A DNA stretch of 64,000 nt from Haloplasma contractile SSD-17B (GCF_000215935.2 NZ_AFNU02000001.1:1-64000); one strand, 5' to 3'. Shown: positions 36,412 to 47,264, numbered from the stretch's first letter. Numbers and translations are program-made. Notes: generated from the sequence alone by a model not told the origin.

Positions 36412-38478
36412 ATGGATGAATATAAAAAATACGATCAAGATGAATTTAATGAGACATTTTTTTATGAAGGGTCCGATTTAGGTGCCATATATACGAAAGA
36501 GAAAACAACTTTCAAAGTGTGGAGTCCGGATGCTAGTAAAATTATTTTAATGTTATATGATAAGGGTTATAATAGTAAGCCTTATGATAAAATAAAGATG
36601 AAAAAAGATGAAAAAGGAACATTCACTACAGTCGTATCTGAAGACTTACAGGGTGTTTACTATACGTATGAAGTACATCATGGTAAAACAATATATGAGA
36701 CAGTAGATATTTATGCAAAGGCATGTAGTGTGAATGGACAGCGTGGTATGGTAGTCGACTTAGATAGTACCAATCCTGAGGGCTTTGAAAACGATACTAG
36801 ACCAACCTTTGTTCACCCTACGGATGCAATCATTTATGAAGCGCATGTTAGGGACTTAACGATTCATCGTTCTGCTGGATGCGAACATCCAGGTAAATTC
36901 TTAGGGTTAGCTGAAGTTGGTACGACTTCTCCTGAAGGTCTTGCTACAGGTATAGATCATTTAGTTGAAATGGGAATAACCCATCTACACTTATTACCAA
37001 TCTTTGACTTTGGATCGATTGATGAAACAAAACCTGAACTATTACAATACAACTGGGGTTATGCACCAGTCAACTATAATATTCCTGAGGGATCATTTTC
37101 TACAAACCCATTGGACGGAACGGTGAGAATTCAAGAGTTGAAACAATTAATTCAAACTCTACACAAAAAAGGCATTCGTGTAATTATGGATGTTGTTTAT
37201 AATCATACACAAGATAGTAGCGAATCGAATTTCCACAAAACAGTCCCATATTATTATCATCGTTTAGATGAAAATGGAAACTTTTCAAATGGATCGGGTT
37301 GTGGAAACGAACTAGCGAGTGAGCGTCCGATGGTACGCAAGTATATCATAGATTCATTGCTTTATTGGGTAGAAGAATATCACGTTGATGGATTCCGCTT
37401 TGATTTAATGGGCTTACACGATGTAAAAACCATGAATGAGATTAGAGAAGCATTAGACCAAGTCGATGCAACTATTATTACATATGGTGAAGGTTGGACT
37501 GCTGAAAAGACACCATTACCCGTTACAGAACAAGCAATTAAAAATAACATTCATAAGATGCCTAGAATCGCAGCTTTTAGTGATGAGGGAAGAGATGGTA
37601 TTAAAGGACATGTTATGTACCGTGATCAACCCGGGTTTGTAAATGGTGCAATTAATATGGAGGAGACGGTTAAATTCTCAATTGTAGCGGCTACCGAGCA
37701 TCCTCAAGTTGATTATGACAACATTAACTATTCAAAGAAACCATGGGCAAATCAACCACATCAAACAATTAACTATGTATCCTGTCATGACAATCTAACA
37801 TTATATGACAAATTAGTTGAGACTACAGAAGGACTGGATATGGAAACACGCATTAAGATGCACAAAATGTCTAATGCAATTGTTTTAACATCACAAGGGA
37901 TTCCATTTTTACATGCCGGTGTTGAGTTCTTAAGAACAAAAAATGGCGATGAGAATAGTTATAAGTCACCTGATACAATTAATGAGATCGTATGGCATAG
38001 TAAGTACGACCATAGAGAAATCGTTGACTACTATAAGGGACTAATCAGGTTAAGAAAAGAACATCCAGCATTCAGGATGACAACCACAGAGCAAATTCAA
38101 ACGCATTTAGAGTTCATAGACCCATCTGTAAGTAATACTATTGGATATACGATTACAAATAGTGCAAATGGTGATGTGTGGGAAGATATAGCGGTTCTAT
38201 TTAATGCGAATACAAGTGAAGTGAAGTTTAAATTACCTCACTTTGGTGTGTGGAATATCGTTGTCGATGGGGAGCGTGCGGGTACTGAAACAATTCGTAG
38301 CTTTACTGGAGATGAAATTGTTATTAAAGAGTTAACGTCTATGGTACTTTATTCAAATGAAAAACAGGTGAATGAAGTTAAGGTAGTTGAGCGTAATAAA
38401 ACAAACTTTAAAAATGTTGCTGTTGCTGCCGGGGTCTTAGGAGCATGGTGGTTATTAAGAAGAGGAAAGAAAAAATAA
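36412..38478 (+). CDS. type I pullulanase / glycogen debranching enzyme with a C-terminal hydrophobic tail
   Basis: 688 residues. A CBM48-like N-terminal domain (AIYTKEKTTFKVWSPDA) leads into a GH13 barrel. Conserved regions are DVVYNHT (about 260), GFRFDLMG with the nucleophile Asp (about 327), TYGEGWT with the acid Glu (about 357) and VSCHDN (about 456); YNWGYAPVNYN is the pullulanase motif. It cleaves alpha-1,6 branches of pullulan, limit dextrins or glycogen. There is no signal peptide, yet the last 30 residues contain a short hydrophobic stretch (VAVAAGVLGAWWLL) and end RRGKKK, like a membrane anchor without an LPXTG motif. It is inserted between rimI and tsaD. ATG 36412 follows AGAAGGTG. 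Confidence 0.93.
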   Translation: MDEYKKYDQDEFNETFFYEGSDLGAIYTKEKTTFKVWSPDASKIILMLYDKGYNSKPYDKIKMKKDEKGTFTTVVSEDLQGVYYTYEVHHGKTIYETVDIYAKACSVNGQRGMVVDLDSTNPEGFENDTRPTFVHPTDAIIYEAHVRDLTIHRSAGCEHPGKFLGLAEVGTTSPEGLATGIDHLVEMGITHLHLLPIFDFGSIDETKPELLQYNWGYAPVNYNIPEGSFSTNPLDGTVRIQELKQLIQTLHKKGIRVIMDVVYNHTQDSSESNFHKTVPYYYHRLDENGNFSNGSGCGNELASERPMVRKYIIDSLLYWVEEYHVDGFRFDLMGLHDVKTMNEIREALDQVDATIITYGEGWTAEKTPLPVTEQAIKNNIHKMPRIAAFSDEGRDGIKGHVMYRDQPGFVNGAINMEETVKFSIVAATEHPQVDYDNINYSKKPWANQPHQTINYVSCHDNLTLYDKLVETTEGLDMETRIKMHKMSNAIVLTSQGIPFLHAGVEFLRTKNGDENSYKSPDTINEIVWHSKYDHREIVDYYKGLIRLRKEHPAFRMTTTEQIQTHLEFIDPSVSNTIGYTITNSANGDVWEDIAVLFNANTSEVKFKLPHFGVWNIVVDGERAGTETIRSFTGDEIVIKELTSMVLYSNEKQVNEVKVVERNKTNFKNVAVAAGVLGAWWLLRRGKKK

Positions 38479-38489
38479 TTAATGTTAGT

Positions 38490-38528
38490 ATGGTGGTAGT
38501 AGGAAAAATAACTACCACCATCTTTTTT
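38490..38528 (+). terminator. terminator of the pullulanase gene
   Basis: ATGGTGGTAGT (38490-38500) pairs perfectly with ACTACCACCAT (38511-38521), followed by C and six T. Confidence 0.9.
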
Positions 38529-38662
38529 GTTTATATTGTTTATAATGCTTTTTATAAAGTCATCTATACTATAAAAGAAAGCCGAGCATAAGGCTAACAA
38601 GCCATAATACGACTAAACATTATTAATATAAAATAACTATTAATTGAAGTGAGTGATTATAC

Positions 38663-39670
38663 ATGACAAGTACACTAATCTTATCAGTAGAGACATCATG
38701 TGATGAATCAAGTGTTGCGATTATTAAAAATGGCCGTGATGTTCTATCGAATATCGTAGCATCGCAAATTGACATCCATAAAGAGTTTGGAGGTGTGGTT
38801 CCTGAAGTTGCGAGTAGACACCATGTTGCAAGTATTACGCATGTGTTTGAAGAGGCATTAAGAGTCGCTAATGTTACACCAGCTGACTTAACTGCCGTAG
38901 CCGTAACTGAAGGACCAGGGTTAATTGGAAGTTTACTCGTCGGAATTAATGCAGCAAAAGCGTTTGCCCTAGCTCATGATCTTCCGGTTGTAGGTGTTCA
39001 TCATATTGCAGGACATATTTATTCAAATCATATTGTAGAACCATTGCAGTTTCCATTATTAACACTTGTCGTTTCTGGTGGTCACACTGAACTAGTATTA
39101 ATGAAAGACCACTATGACTTTGAAGTGATTGGTGAAACGTTAGACGATGCAGTTGGTGAAGCGTATGATAAAGTCGCGAGAACGGTTGGTTTAGGATATC
39201 CAGGTGGGCCTAAAATAGATCGTTTAGCACAAGAGGGTAAAGAGACCTATGACTTACCGAGAGTTATGATCAATCAAGATAACTATAACTTTAGTTTCTC
39301 AGGGTTAAAGTCTGCTGTTATTAATTTGATTCATAACCATAAGCAGCGTGGTGAGGAAATTCGAAATAAGGACTTAGCGTGTAGCTTTCAAAATAGCGTA
39401 GTCGATGTCCTCTCGCATAAAGCAATTAAAGCAGTAAAGGAATATGATGTTAAACAGTTATTAGTTGCAGGTGGAGTAGCAGCCAATTCTGGGCTTAGAA
39501 AAAGATTGATAGAAGAAATGGAGTATATTCCAAATACGAAGTTAGTCATTCCACCACTTAAATACTGCACGGATAATGCTGCTATGATTGGAGTAGCAGG
39601 AACGTTTGCTTTTTTAAGAGGCGATCGTTCTGACATGAGTTTAAATGGACGCGCGAATATGGATTTATAA
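38663..39670 (+). CDS. tsaD: tRNA N6-adenosine threonylcarbamoyltransferase TsaD
   Basis: 335 residues, full length. [13 protein letters not shown] opens the ASKHA fold; the metal site [11 protein letters not shown] is near 112-122, SGGHTEL near 135, [19 protein letters not shown] near 165 and the ATP-binding [12 protein letters not shown] near 270. It attaches the threonylcarbamoyl group to A37 with TsaB and TsaE encoded upstream. Start behind AAGTGAGTG. It is separated from the rest of the tsa genes by the pullulanase unit and its terminator, so it needs its own promoter. Confidence 0.97.
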   Translation: MTSTLILSVETSCDESSVAIIKNGRDVLSNIVASQIDIHKEFGGVVPEVASRHHVASITHVFEEALRVANVTPADLTAVAVTEGPGLIGSLLVGINAAKAFALAHDLPVVGVHHIAGHIYSNHIVEPLQFPLLTLVVSGGHTELVLMKDHYDFEVIGETLDDAVGEAYDKVARTVGLGYPGGPKIDRLAQEGKETYDLPRVMINQDNYNFSFSGLKSAVINLIHNHKQRGEEIRNKDLACSFQNSVVDVLSHKAIKAVKEYDVKQLLVAGGVAANSGLRKRLIEEMEYIPNTKLVIPPLKYCTDNAAMIGVAGTFAFLRGDRSDMSLNGRANMDL

Positions 39671-39677
39671 ATAAAAT

Positions 39678-39715
39678 AAAAAAACTCAGGATTAAATATA
39701 AATCCTGAGTTTTTT
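39678..39715 (+). terminator. terminator of tsaD
   Basis: AAAAAACTCAGGATT pairs with AATCCTGAGTTTTTT around a 7-base loop, with A residues before and T residues after. Confidence 0.9.
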
Positions 39716-40025
39716 AAATTAAGACGTTTTTTTTATTGATGATAAACAAGTTGTTCTATTGAAGTACATTTATATCTTCGTGTATGAATAAGGATACTGT
39801 AGAATATAAAAGACAAATTCTTCTATTTTCAATCATATGAAATTACAACGTGTTGCCTTTTCAATGGTGTTCATTATTGTCTATATAATGCACAACTGGA
39901 CACGAGTTCTATAACATTAAGTGAAATCGAATTAAAGAGAAAATAGAATAAGTAGGGGTATAAAAAAATAATCGATCCAGTTATTTAGCAACAAGAAGTA
40001 TTTAATGCAATTGAATAATTTGACA
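39716..40025. other. AT-rich intergenic region with no recognised feature
   Basis: Three hundred bases between tsaD and the converging ABC-F gene. A 25-codon frame at 39837-39914 has a hydrophobic middle but no ribosome binding site. I see nothing else. Confidence 0.4.
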
Positions 40026-40070
40026 ATCAAAAGAGCAGACGATCAATTGCATATCGTTAGCTCTTTTGAT
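40026..40070 (-). terminator. hairpin downstream of the ABC-F gene
   Basis: ATCAAAAGAGC (40026-40036) pairs with GCTCTTTTGAT (40060-40070), with an inner GACGAT/ATCGTT helix. It is 6 bases after the stop of the minus-strand gene. No T-run follows on that strand, so it may stabilise the mRNA end rather than terminate by itself. Confidence 0.6.
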
Positions 40071-40075
40071 GTAGG

Positions 40076-42001
40076 CTATGCGTTTAATTCTGCAAGAGAC
40101 ACGGATACCTCTTCCCATTCTTCCATCTTGTTTTCTAAGTCTGTTTCAATCGATTTTATTGTTCCTTGTAATTTATTTGACTTATCGATATCATTATACA
40201 CCAAAGGATCAAATAAATCCTCTTTTAAGGTTTCTAATTTTGACTCGAGAGCTTCTATAGTTTCCTCTAATTGTTTATGTTGTTTCTCAAGTCTATTTTT
40301 TTCGCGGCGTACTTCCTTCATACGTTCATAGTCTGATTGTGTATTTTGTTTTGAATCCTGGTTAGCTGCAACCTGTCTCTTTAATGCTTCTTCTGATTGT
40401 TTCCTCTCAATAAAGTATGAGTAGTTCCCATCAATAACGGTAACTTGATCCTCTGTAATCTCGATTACTTTGGTAGCTATTTTATCAATAAAGTAACGAT
40501 CATGTGAAACAAAGAGGATCGTTCCTTCATAGTTCACTAGTGCGTCTTCTAGTACTTCACGACTGTCAATGTCTAAGTGATTAGTCGGCTCATCTAAAAT
40601 AAGGAGGTTTGCATGTTGCATCTTTAATTTCGTAAGTGCAAGTCTCACTCGTTCTCCACCTGATAATTCATTAACAATTTTGAACACGTCATCCTGTCTA
40701 AAGAGAAAAGCACCTAGTACCCGTCTAATCTCCTTTTCAGGTGTCATACGGTATTCATCCCATAATTCATTTAGAACGTTTTTACTAGAATTAAGTGCAG
40801 TTTGTTCCTGATCAAAATAGCCGATATCAATGCAAGCTCCGTATTTGATCTTCCCACCTTTTCTAGGAATCTTTTTAGTTATAGTCTTTAAGAGAGTGGA
40901 TTTACCTATTCCATTTTCTCCAATGATCGCAACGCGGTCTTGACGTTTAATTAAAAAATTAATATTACTAGCTAATGTTTCCTCGTCGTCATATCCGATC
41001 GCTAAATTTTCAGCCTGTAACACATCATTTCCTGAGCGTCGCTCTGTTTCAAAACGTAGGTTGATACTATGGTCATCGATTCGTGGATTGTCTAGCTTGT
41101 CCATTTTTTCTAACTGCTTACGTCTAGCCTGAGCACGTTTAGTTGTCGATGCTCGTACTAAATTTTTATCGACAAATTCCTGCAATTTATTGATTTCTTT
41201 TTGTTGTAGGTCATATTGTTTTAAATTTTGTTCATATTTTTCTTTCTTTAATTCTAAAAATTTTGTGTAGTTTGCTTTGTATTTTGTTGCTTTATTAAAC
41301 TCAATATCATAAACAATGTTAACAACTTTATCTAAAAAGTAACGGTCATGAGAAATGATAATAAGTGCATTCTTATATCCTGATAAAAAGTTTTCTAACC
41401 AACTAACCGTTTCAATATCTAAATGATTAGTTGGTTCATCTAAGATTAATAGGTCAGGCTCTTCTAATAACAACTTAGCGAGTGCTAATCGGGTCTTCTG
41501 CCCACCACTTAAGGTGTTGATTGGTTCATTATAATAGTCCTCAAAACCAAACCGATTTAGAATCATATTGATTTTATGTTCATACTCATAGCCACCGATT
41601 TCTTCAAATTGCGCCATTAATTTTGTTAATTTTGCTAATAAATTCTCGTAATTAATGTGACTTGAATTTGTATTCTCAACTTCTTTTGATAATGCGTCAA
41701 CTTGTACTTTCATTTTAATCTGCTCATGAAATACTTTTCTCATTTCATTAATAACTAAATCATCTGACTCTACAAGACTATTTTGAGAGAAGTATCCGAT
41801 TTTTGTGTTCGATGAAATAAATAAGTTTCCGGAATCGTAATGCTCTTCATTACAGATGATCTTAGCTAATGTTGATTTTCCTGCACCGTTTCGACCCACA
41901 ATCGCAATTTTTTCTTTAGGATTTAATGTAAAATCGATTTCGTTTAAAATAATAGTTCCATCATAAGTCTTTGTTAATTTATTTAATGTTATTAAACTCA
42001 T
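40076..42001 (-). CDS. ydiF: ABC-F family ATPase, YdiF-like
   Basis: 641 residues, two ABC cassettes in one chain without membrane segments. First cassette: Walker A GRNGAGKS near 38, signature LSGGQKTRLA, Walker B LLILDEPTNHLD. Second: GENGIGKS, LSGGERVRLALT, LLILDEPTNHLD. The linker PtIM region (about 240-310) and a C-terminal coiled coil (about 550-640) follow the pattern of YdiF/Uup-like proteins. These bind ribosomes and resolve stalled translation. In Bacillus the orthologue lies in the tsaD-rex interval in the same direction; here it is inverted. Confidence 0.93.
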   Translation of the reverse strand: MSLITLNKLTKTYDGTIILNEIDFTLNPKEKIAIVGRNGAGKSTLAKIICNEEHYDSGNLFISSNTKIGYFSQNSLVESDDLVINEMRKVFHEQIKMKVQVDALSKEVENTNSSHINYENLLAKLTKLMAQFEEIGGYEYEHKINMILNRFGFEDYYNEPINTLSGGQKTRLALAKLLLEEPDLLILDEPTNHLDIETVSWLENFLSGYKNALIIISHDRYFLDKVVNIVYDIEFNKATKYKANYTKFLELKKEKYEQNLKQYDLQQKEINKLQEFVDKNLVRASTTKRAQARRKQLEKMDKLDNPRIDDHSINLRFETERRSGNDVLQAENLAIGYDDEETLASNINFLIKRQDRVAIIGENGIGKSTLLKTITKKIPRKGGKIKYGACIDIGYFDQEQTALNSSKNVLNELWDEYRMTPEKEIRRVLGAFLFRQDDVFKIVNELSGGERVRLALTKLKMQHANLLILDEPTNHLDIDSREVLEDALVNYEGTILFVSHDRYFIDKIATKVIEITEDQVTVIDGNYSYFIERKQSEEALKRQVAANQDSKQNTQSDYERMKEVRREKNRLEKQHKQLEETIEALESKLETLKEDLFDPLVYNDIDKSNKLQGTIKSIETDLENKMEEWEEVSVSLAELNA

Positions 42002-42103
42002 AAGTAATCACCAATTTTCATAGAATTCATAAAATCTTCAGAGAATTTTATTATAATGATTATATAATATCAAAAAAGGGTCAAATTAACAACGTTAGTT
42101 CAA

Positions 42104-42121
42104 TTGTGAAATTTTTAACCT
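42104..42121 (+). promoter_or_regulatory. candidate Rex operator upstream of rex
   Basis: TTGTGAAATTTTTAACCT matches the left arm and most of the right arm of the Rex consensus TTGTGAAATATTTCACAA. It lies about 70 bases before the rex start codon, suggesting autoregulation by NADH/NAD ratio. Confidence 0.4.
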
Positions 42122-42190
42122 CAAGACATTTACAAAAAAAAACTTTAATGGTATGATTAATACAATATAAAATAATTAGAGGTGAAACAA

Positions 42191-42844
42191 ATGTCTTACA
42201 AGATACCAAAAGCTACTGTGAAACGATTACCGTTTTATCGTAGGTGCTTTGAAAATTTGGATGAACAAGGAATTGACCGAATCATGTCACGTGATTTAGG
42301 TGATATTCTAAAAATTGACCCTGCAACAATTCGTAGAGACTTTTCGTATATCGGGGAGTTAGGTCGTCAAGGTTATGGATATGAAGTTACAAAAGTGTTA
42401 AGTGCATTGAATGAGTTTTTAGATTTGAATAATTCATCAAAGTGTATTGTTGTTGGTGTTGGTAACCTTGGTCGAGCATTTTCTCAGTACATTGCAATGA
42501 AATCTTCACAAAAAAATTATATGGGGCCAATCCGTATTACTCATGCATTTGATATTAAAGAAGAGATTATCGGCACTGAAATAGCTGAAGGTGTTAAGAT
42601 TCATCATATAGATGAGTTAGAACAAATCATAAAAGAAAACGGAATCAAGATCGCTGTATTGTCGGTACCTGGAAAGGTAGCAAATGATATAGCAGAGAAA
42701 CTAGAAAGCAATGGTATTAAGGGGATTTTTAATTTTTCATCAACAAGTTTAAACGTATCACGTGATGTTTTTGTTCACGATGTTGATTTATTAAACGAAA
42801 TGCAATCATTCTTGTTCTTTACTAAAAATAACTATTCTAAATAA
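42191..42844 (+). CDS. rex: redox-sensing transcriptional repressor Rex
   Basis: 217 residues. An N-terminal winged helix (KATVKRLPFYRRCFENL, DPATIRRDFSYIGELGRQGYGYEV) is followed by a Rossmann domain with GVGNLGRAF near 90 and a C-terminal domain-swap helix ending FLFFTKNN. It binds DNA when NAD+ is high and releases when NADH rises, controlling fermentation genes. A Rex-like site is upstream. Start ATG 42191 after AGAGGTG; a GTG at 42182 belongs to that site. It sits between ABC-F and groES, as in Bacillus. Confidence 0.96.
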   Translation: MSYKIPKATVKRLPFYRRCFENLDEQGIDRIMSRDLGDILKIDPATIRRDFSYIGELGRQGYGYEVTKVLSALNEFLDLNNSSKCIVVGVGNLGRAFSQYIAMKSSQKNYMGPIRITHAFDIKEEIIGTEIAEGVKIHHIDELEQIIKENGIKIAVLSVPGKVANDIAEKLESNGIKGIFNFSSTSLNVSRDVFVHDVDLLNEMQSFLFFTKNNYSK

Positions 42845-42873
42845 CTAATTTAGAGTATTGGGGAGGAGATTAT

Positions 42874-43968
42874 ATGAAGTCAGTAGGAAGAGTCATTAGT
42901 TTGATTATCTTATTACTAATAGCAGCGCCTTTTGCATTAGGTGCAGCAATCATTACTCCTAGCGCTGAAGTACCTGTTGAAATTACTGAACTAAGTGTAG
43001 ATGAGTTTGACTACGGTACGCAGTTTGATGAAATGAAAAATCAATATATAATGAACGCAGCACTAGGATCTAAGAGTTTTTATATTAATGATCAATTTTT
43101 TAATAAAATAGTCTTAAAAGAAACCAATTCCTTTAAAGACTTACGTATAACTGTTCCTGAATTAGGAAATAAAGAAATTGGTTTAGAAGGTATGTGGATC
43201 GATTTTGATGAAGACCATGCGAATTTTCATGCAATTGTAGACATGAGTTATTTTAAAACAACGTTAGTGGTACGATTTAAGCTCGAGGATCGAGAGAATG
43301 ATATCCTATTGTCACTTGATGAGGCTAAGTTAGGTCTGGTAAATATTCCGGATTGGCTAGTCATACGCCTAATTCAAACAGCTGAGGAACGAGGATATGA
43401 CATTTTTGAAAACTACTCATTAGGTGATGTGAACAAGGACAAACTATCTATCACACTCGATGATCAAAAGATTAATAGTATCGTTGAGGAACAACTGAAG
43501 TCTGATTTATTAATTTATACAGGTGCAACATTTGAGGAAGATAAATTTGGTGTTCACTTTGCACTTAATAAAGACGGTGTAGATGGACAGAAGGCCGTCG
43601 CAATTGATAAGGCTATTACGAATGTTAAGACGATACTAGAGGATTCATCTGAAGATTCAGTTCGTAGTAAGATTGAAAATGACCCTTTAGTCAAAGGGAC
43701 CGAGTTTGAAACAACATTCAAAACCATTTCAGAAAAAATTGATCAGACTATTCAAAATGAAGATGACATTACAACTGCTCTAAATGAAGACGAAATTAAT
43801 AACTTCGTTAATGACTTCTCTGAACTTGATAAAGAGACGCAACAGTCTGTCATCGACTCATTAATGGAAGGTATTGATCAAGAGACAATAAAGGAATTAG
43901 AAGAAGCATTTCCAGGTGATTATAGTAAGTATTTAAAAGATGGAGATACGTCTTTAGTTACGGAGTAA
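42874..43968 (+). CDS. exported or membrane-anchored protein of unknown function
   Basis: 364 residues. A hydrophobic N-terminal segment (about 5-27, RVISLIILLLIAAPFALGAAI) is followed by an acidic extracytoplasmic part. Residues about 80-200 have alternating strands (ITVPELGNKEIGLEGMWIDF, FHAIVDMSYFKTTLVVRF, ILLSLDEAKLGLVNIPDWLV) with a loose likeness to the YpmS/DUF2140 type of anchored protein. The last 100 residues are highly acidic with helices full of Glu and Asp. I do not recognise a family with confidence. It follows rex by 29 bases (GGGGAGG before the ATG) and is probably cotranscribed with it. Confidence 0.7.
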   Translation: MKSVGRVISLIILLLIAAPFALGAAIITPSAEVPVEITELSVDEFDYGTQFDEMKNQYIMNAALGSKSFYINDQFFNKIVLKETNSFKDLRITVPELGNKEIGLEGMWIDFDEDHANFHAIVDMSYFKTTLVVRFKLEDRENDILLSLDEAKLGLVNIPDWLVIRLIQTAEERGYDIFENYSLGDVNKDKLSITLDDQKINSIVEEQLKSDLLIYTGATFEEDKFGVHFALNKDGVDGQKAVAIDKAITNVKTILEDSSEDSVRSKIENDPLVKGTEFETTFKTISEKIDQTIQNEDDITTALNEDEINNFVNDFSELDKETQQSVIDSLMEGIDQETIKELEEAFPGDYSKYLKDGDTSLVTE

Positions 43969-44020
43969 ATAAGTTTGAGATAAAGAAAATTTATAGAAAA
44001 TAATAGATATTGATTTAAAT

Positions 44021-44052
44021 GGCTCTGTATGAATAATGATACAGGGTCTTTT
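44021..44052 (+). terminator. terminator of the rex unit
   Basis: GGCTCTGTAT (44021-44030) pairs with ATACAGGGTC (44039-44048) including two G-U pairs, followed by TTTT. Confidence 0.7.
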
Positions 44053-44175
44053 CTTATTCCTAAATATGTTGTCACTATAGATTTGTCCACCAATAAATAG
44101 TTTATTTCCAACAATAAATTATTTGGTGCTCCTAAATATAATTTAGAGTCATTATTAGTCGTATATTAAGTCATG

Positions 44176-44251
44176 TATAATCATACACATTTTAATGGGC
44201 TCCCCATATAATACCTTGAAAGAACTGGAAAGAAGCCCAGTTCATTTTTTT
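44176..44251 (+). ncRNA. possible small transcript upstream of groES
   Basis: TATAAT (44176-44181) is followed after about 40 bases by a clear terminator hairpin, GAACTGG (44222-44228) with CCAGTTC (44237-44243) and seven T (44245-44251). No open frame lies between. The groES promoter starts 23 bases later. The hairpin could end a small RNA or simply insulate groES. No good -35 is visible. Confidence 0.3.
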
Positions 44252-44273
44252 CTAAAAAATGTATATTTTTTAC

Positions 44274-44301
44274 TTGAAAAACTAAAATATATATGTATAA
44301 T
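44274..44301 (+). promoter_or_regulatory. promoter of groESL
   Basis: TTGAAA (44274-44279) and TATAAT (44296-44301) are 16 bases apart and lie just before the CIRCE operator. Confidence 0.8.
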
Positions 44302-44311
44302 AATAAATAGA

Positions 44312-44338
44312 TTAGCACTCACTATTTACGAGTGCTAA
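44312..44338 (+). promoter_or_regulatory. CIRCE operator (HrcA site)
   Basis: TTAGCACTC, nine bases, GAGTGCTAA: a perfect match to the CIRCE inverted repeat. It overlaps the start of the groESL transcript, so HrcA should repress the operon and heat shock should release it. No hrcA gene is in the window. Confidence 0.98.
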
Positions 44339-44364
44339 TAAAATAGAGAAGGAGGTAATCATGT

Positions 44365-44649
44365 ATGATTAAACCATTAGGACAAAGAGTTTTATTAGAA
44401 AAAGTAGAAGTTGAAAAAACAACTGTAAGTGGCATTGTATTACCTGATTCTGTAAAAGAAGAGAAAAACATCGGAAAGGTAGTAGCGCTAGGAACCGGTA
44501 AAAAGTTAGATGATGGTTCAAGAGTTGAGTTCGATGTTAAACCAGGTGATCGAGTTGTGTTTTCACCATATTCTACTACAGAGACAAAAGTTGATGGAAA
44601 TGAATACTTAATTATTGAAGAAAAAGAGATATTAGCAATTATTGATTAG
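44365..44649 (+). CDS. groES: co-chaperonin GroES
   Basis: 94 residues. IKPLGQRVLLEKVEVEKTTVSGIVLPDSVKEE includes the mobile loop that contacts GroEL, and GDRVVFSPYSTTETKVDGNEYLIIEEKEILAII is the usual C-terminal half. It caps the GroEL ring for folding of cytosolic proteins. The ATG at 44365 is chosen over one at 44361, which meets a stop after three codons. AAGGAGG lies upstream. It is 21 bases ahead of groEL under CIRCE control. Confidence 0.97.
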   Translation: MIKPLGQRVLLEKVEVEKTTVSGIVLPDSVKEEKNIGKVVALGTGKKLDDGSRVEFDVKPGDRVVFSPYSTTETKVDGNEYLIIEEKEILAIID

Positions 44650-44652
44650 TGA

Positions 44653-46296
<1,644 letters not shown>

Positions 46297-46308
46297 TCCA
46301 CTAAATAA

Positions 46309-46346
46309 AACAACGCTGGTTGATGTTTAATCAGCGTTGTTTTTTA
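46309..46346 (+). terminator. terminator of groESL
   Basis: AACAACGCTG (46309-46318) pairs with CAGCGTTGTT (46332-46341), followed by T residues. Confidence 0.9.
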
Positions 46347-46470
46347 TGTTCAAATGAAAATACTGGAAAACATAGAAACTGAATGTTTAATGACTTGTTT
46401 TTTATACCTTGAATACGCTTTCTTTATCGGTGATTTTTAGATTTTCTGTTTATTTTTAAAAAATATGTTG

Positions 46471-46557
46471 TATAATATTAATATATTATAAATGGAAATA
46501 TTTTGTATGAAGGTTAATGAACTAAATTGTTTAGGTCTTTTTTTTTATTTATCATAA
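46471..46557 (+). other. short transcript with terminator and possible leader peptide ahead of the B3/4 gene
   Basis: TATAAT at 46471-46476 is followed by a small frame at 46507-46557, MKVNELNCLGLFFYLS, with no good ribosome binding site. A terminator-like hairpin GAACTAAA/TTTAGGTC (46519-46537) with nine T (46538-46546) overlaps the frame. This could be an attenuator, a small RNA or a chance terminator. No T-box motif is present. Confidence 0.25.
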
Positions 46558-46607
46558 TATACCTTTATATAAAAATAAACCGATAGACGAAATAGAGGTG
46601 AAACTTA

Positions 46608-47264
46608 TTGCAAACTGTCGTAATTAGTGATGCATTAAAAGAACAACTACCAGAATTCATGCTAGCTGTCTGTCAGTTTAAAGCAGATGTTTTCAGGAAT
46701 GAAGAACTTTCAGGCTATATAAAAGAGTTAGAACAATCAATTAATCTAAAATATGAATTAAAGGATGTTTTAACCATTCCCAAGATTAAAGCTGCTCGTG
46801 ATGGATATAAAACGCTTGGTAAGGACCCAAGTCGTTATCGTTTAGCGTGTGAATCCCTTTTGAGACGGATTGTTAAAGGAAATCCGTTATATCGGATCAA
46901 TAATGTTGTTGATATTGGAAATATTCTATCGATTAAAACAAACCGCTCAGTAGCGGTACTCGATCATGATCAAATTAAAGGCGATGTTTTAATTCGAATT
47001 GGAACTGACGAAATATATGAAGGAATTGGTAGAGGTAGAATAAACATTGAACACATACCCACTTATAGCGATGAAATAGGCGCATTTGGAACCCCAACAA
47101 GCGATACGCCACGTACCATGATTACAGATGATACCAACCATATTTTATTATTCATTATATCGTTTAACGGGAAAAAAGATTTAGAACAAGATATAAATTT
47201 ATGTTTTGAACTGTATAAACAATTTGCAAATGCCAAAGAGTTCAACTACTACATTGTAGAGTAA
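46608..47264 (+). CDS. B3/4 domain protein (PheRS beta-subunit editing-domain homologue)
   Basis: 218 residues equivalent to the B3/B4 domain of phenylalanyl-tRNA synthetase beta, here free-standing. Typical sequences are [48 protein letters not shown] and [36 protein letters not shown]. The domain hydrolyses mis-charged Tyr-tRNA in PheRS, but the stand-alone family has no settled role. The start is TTG, supported by AGAGGTGAAA at correct distance; the first in-frame ATG is 17 codons later. glnS follows by 25 bases, suggesting cotranscription. Confidence 0.85.
   Translation: MQTVVISDALKEQLPEFMLAVCQFKADVFRNEELSGYIKELEQSINLKYELKDVLTIPKIKAARDGYKTLGKDPSRYRLACESLLRRIVKGNPLYRINNVVDIGNILSIKTNRSVAVLDHDQIKGDVLIRIGTDEIYEGIGRGRINIEHIPTYSDEIGAFGTPTSDTPRTMITDDTNHILLFIISFNGKKDLEQDINLCFELYKQFANAKEFNYYIVE

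Noticed and set aside
39837-39914. 25-codon frame with a hydrophobic middle, possible small membrane protein
   Set aside because: No ribosome binding site, no promoter and no neighbour that suggests a toxin or regulator; frames of this length are common by chance.
46346-46607. T-box riboswitch ahead of glnS
   Set aside because: The conserved T-box sequence and a specifier-loop arrangement are not present; only a simple terminator hairpin is seen.
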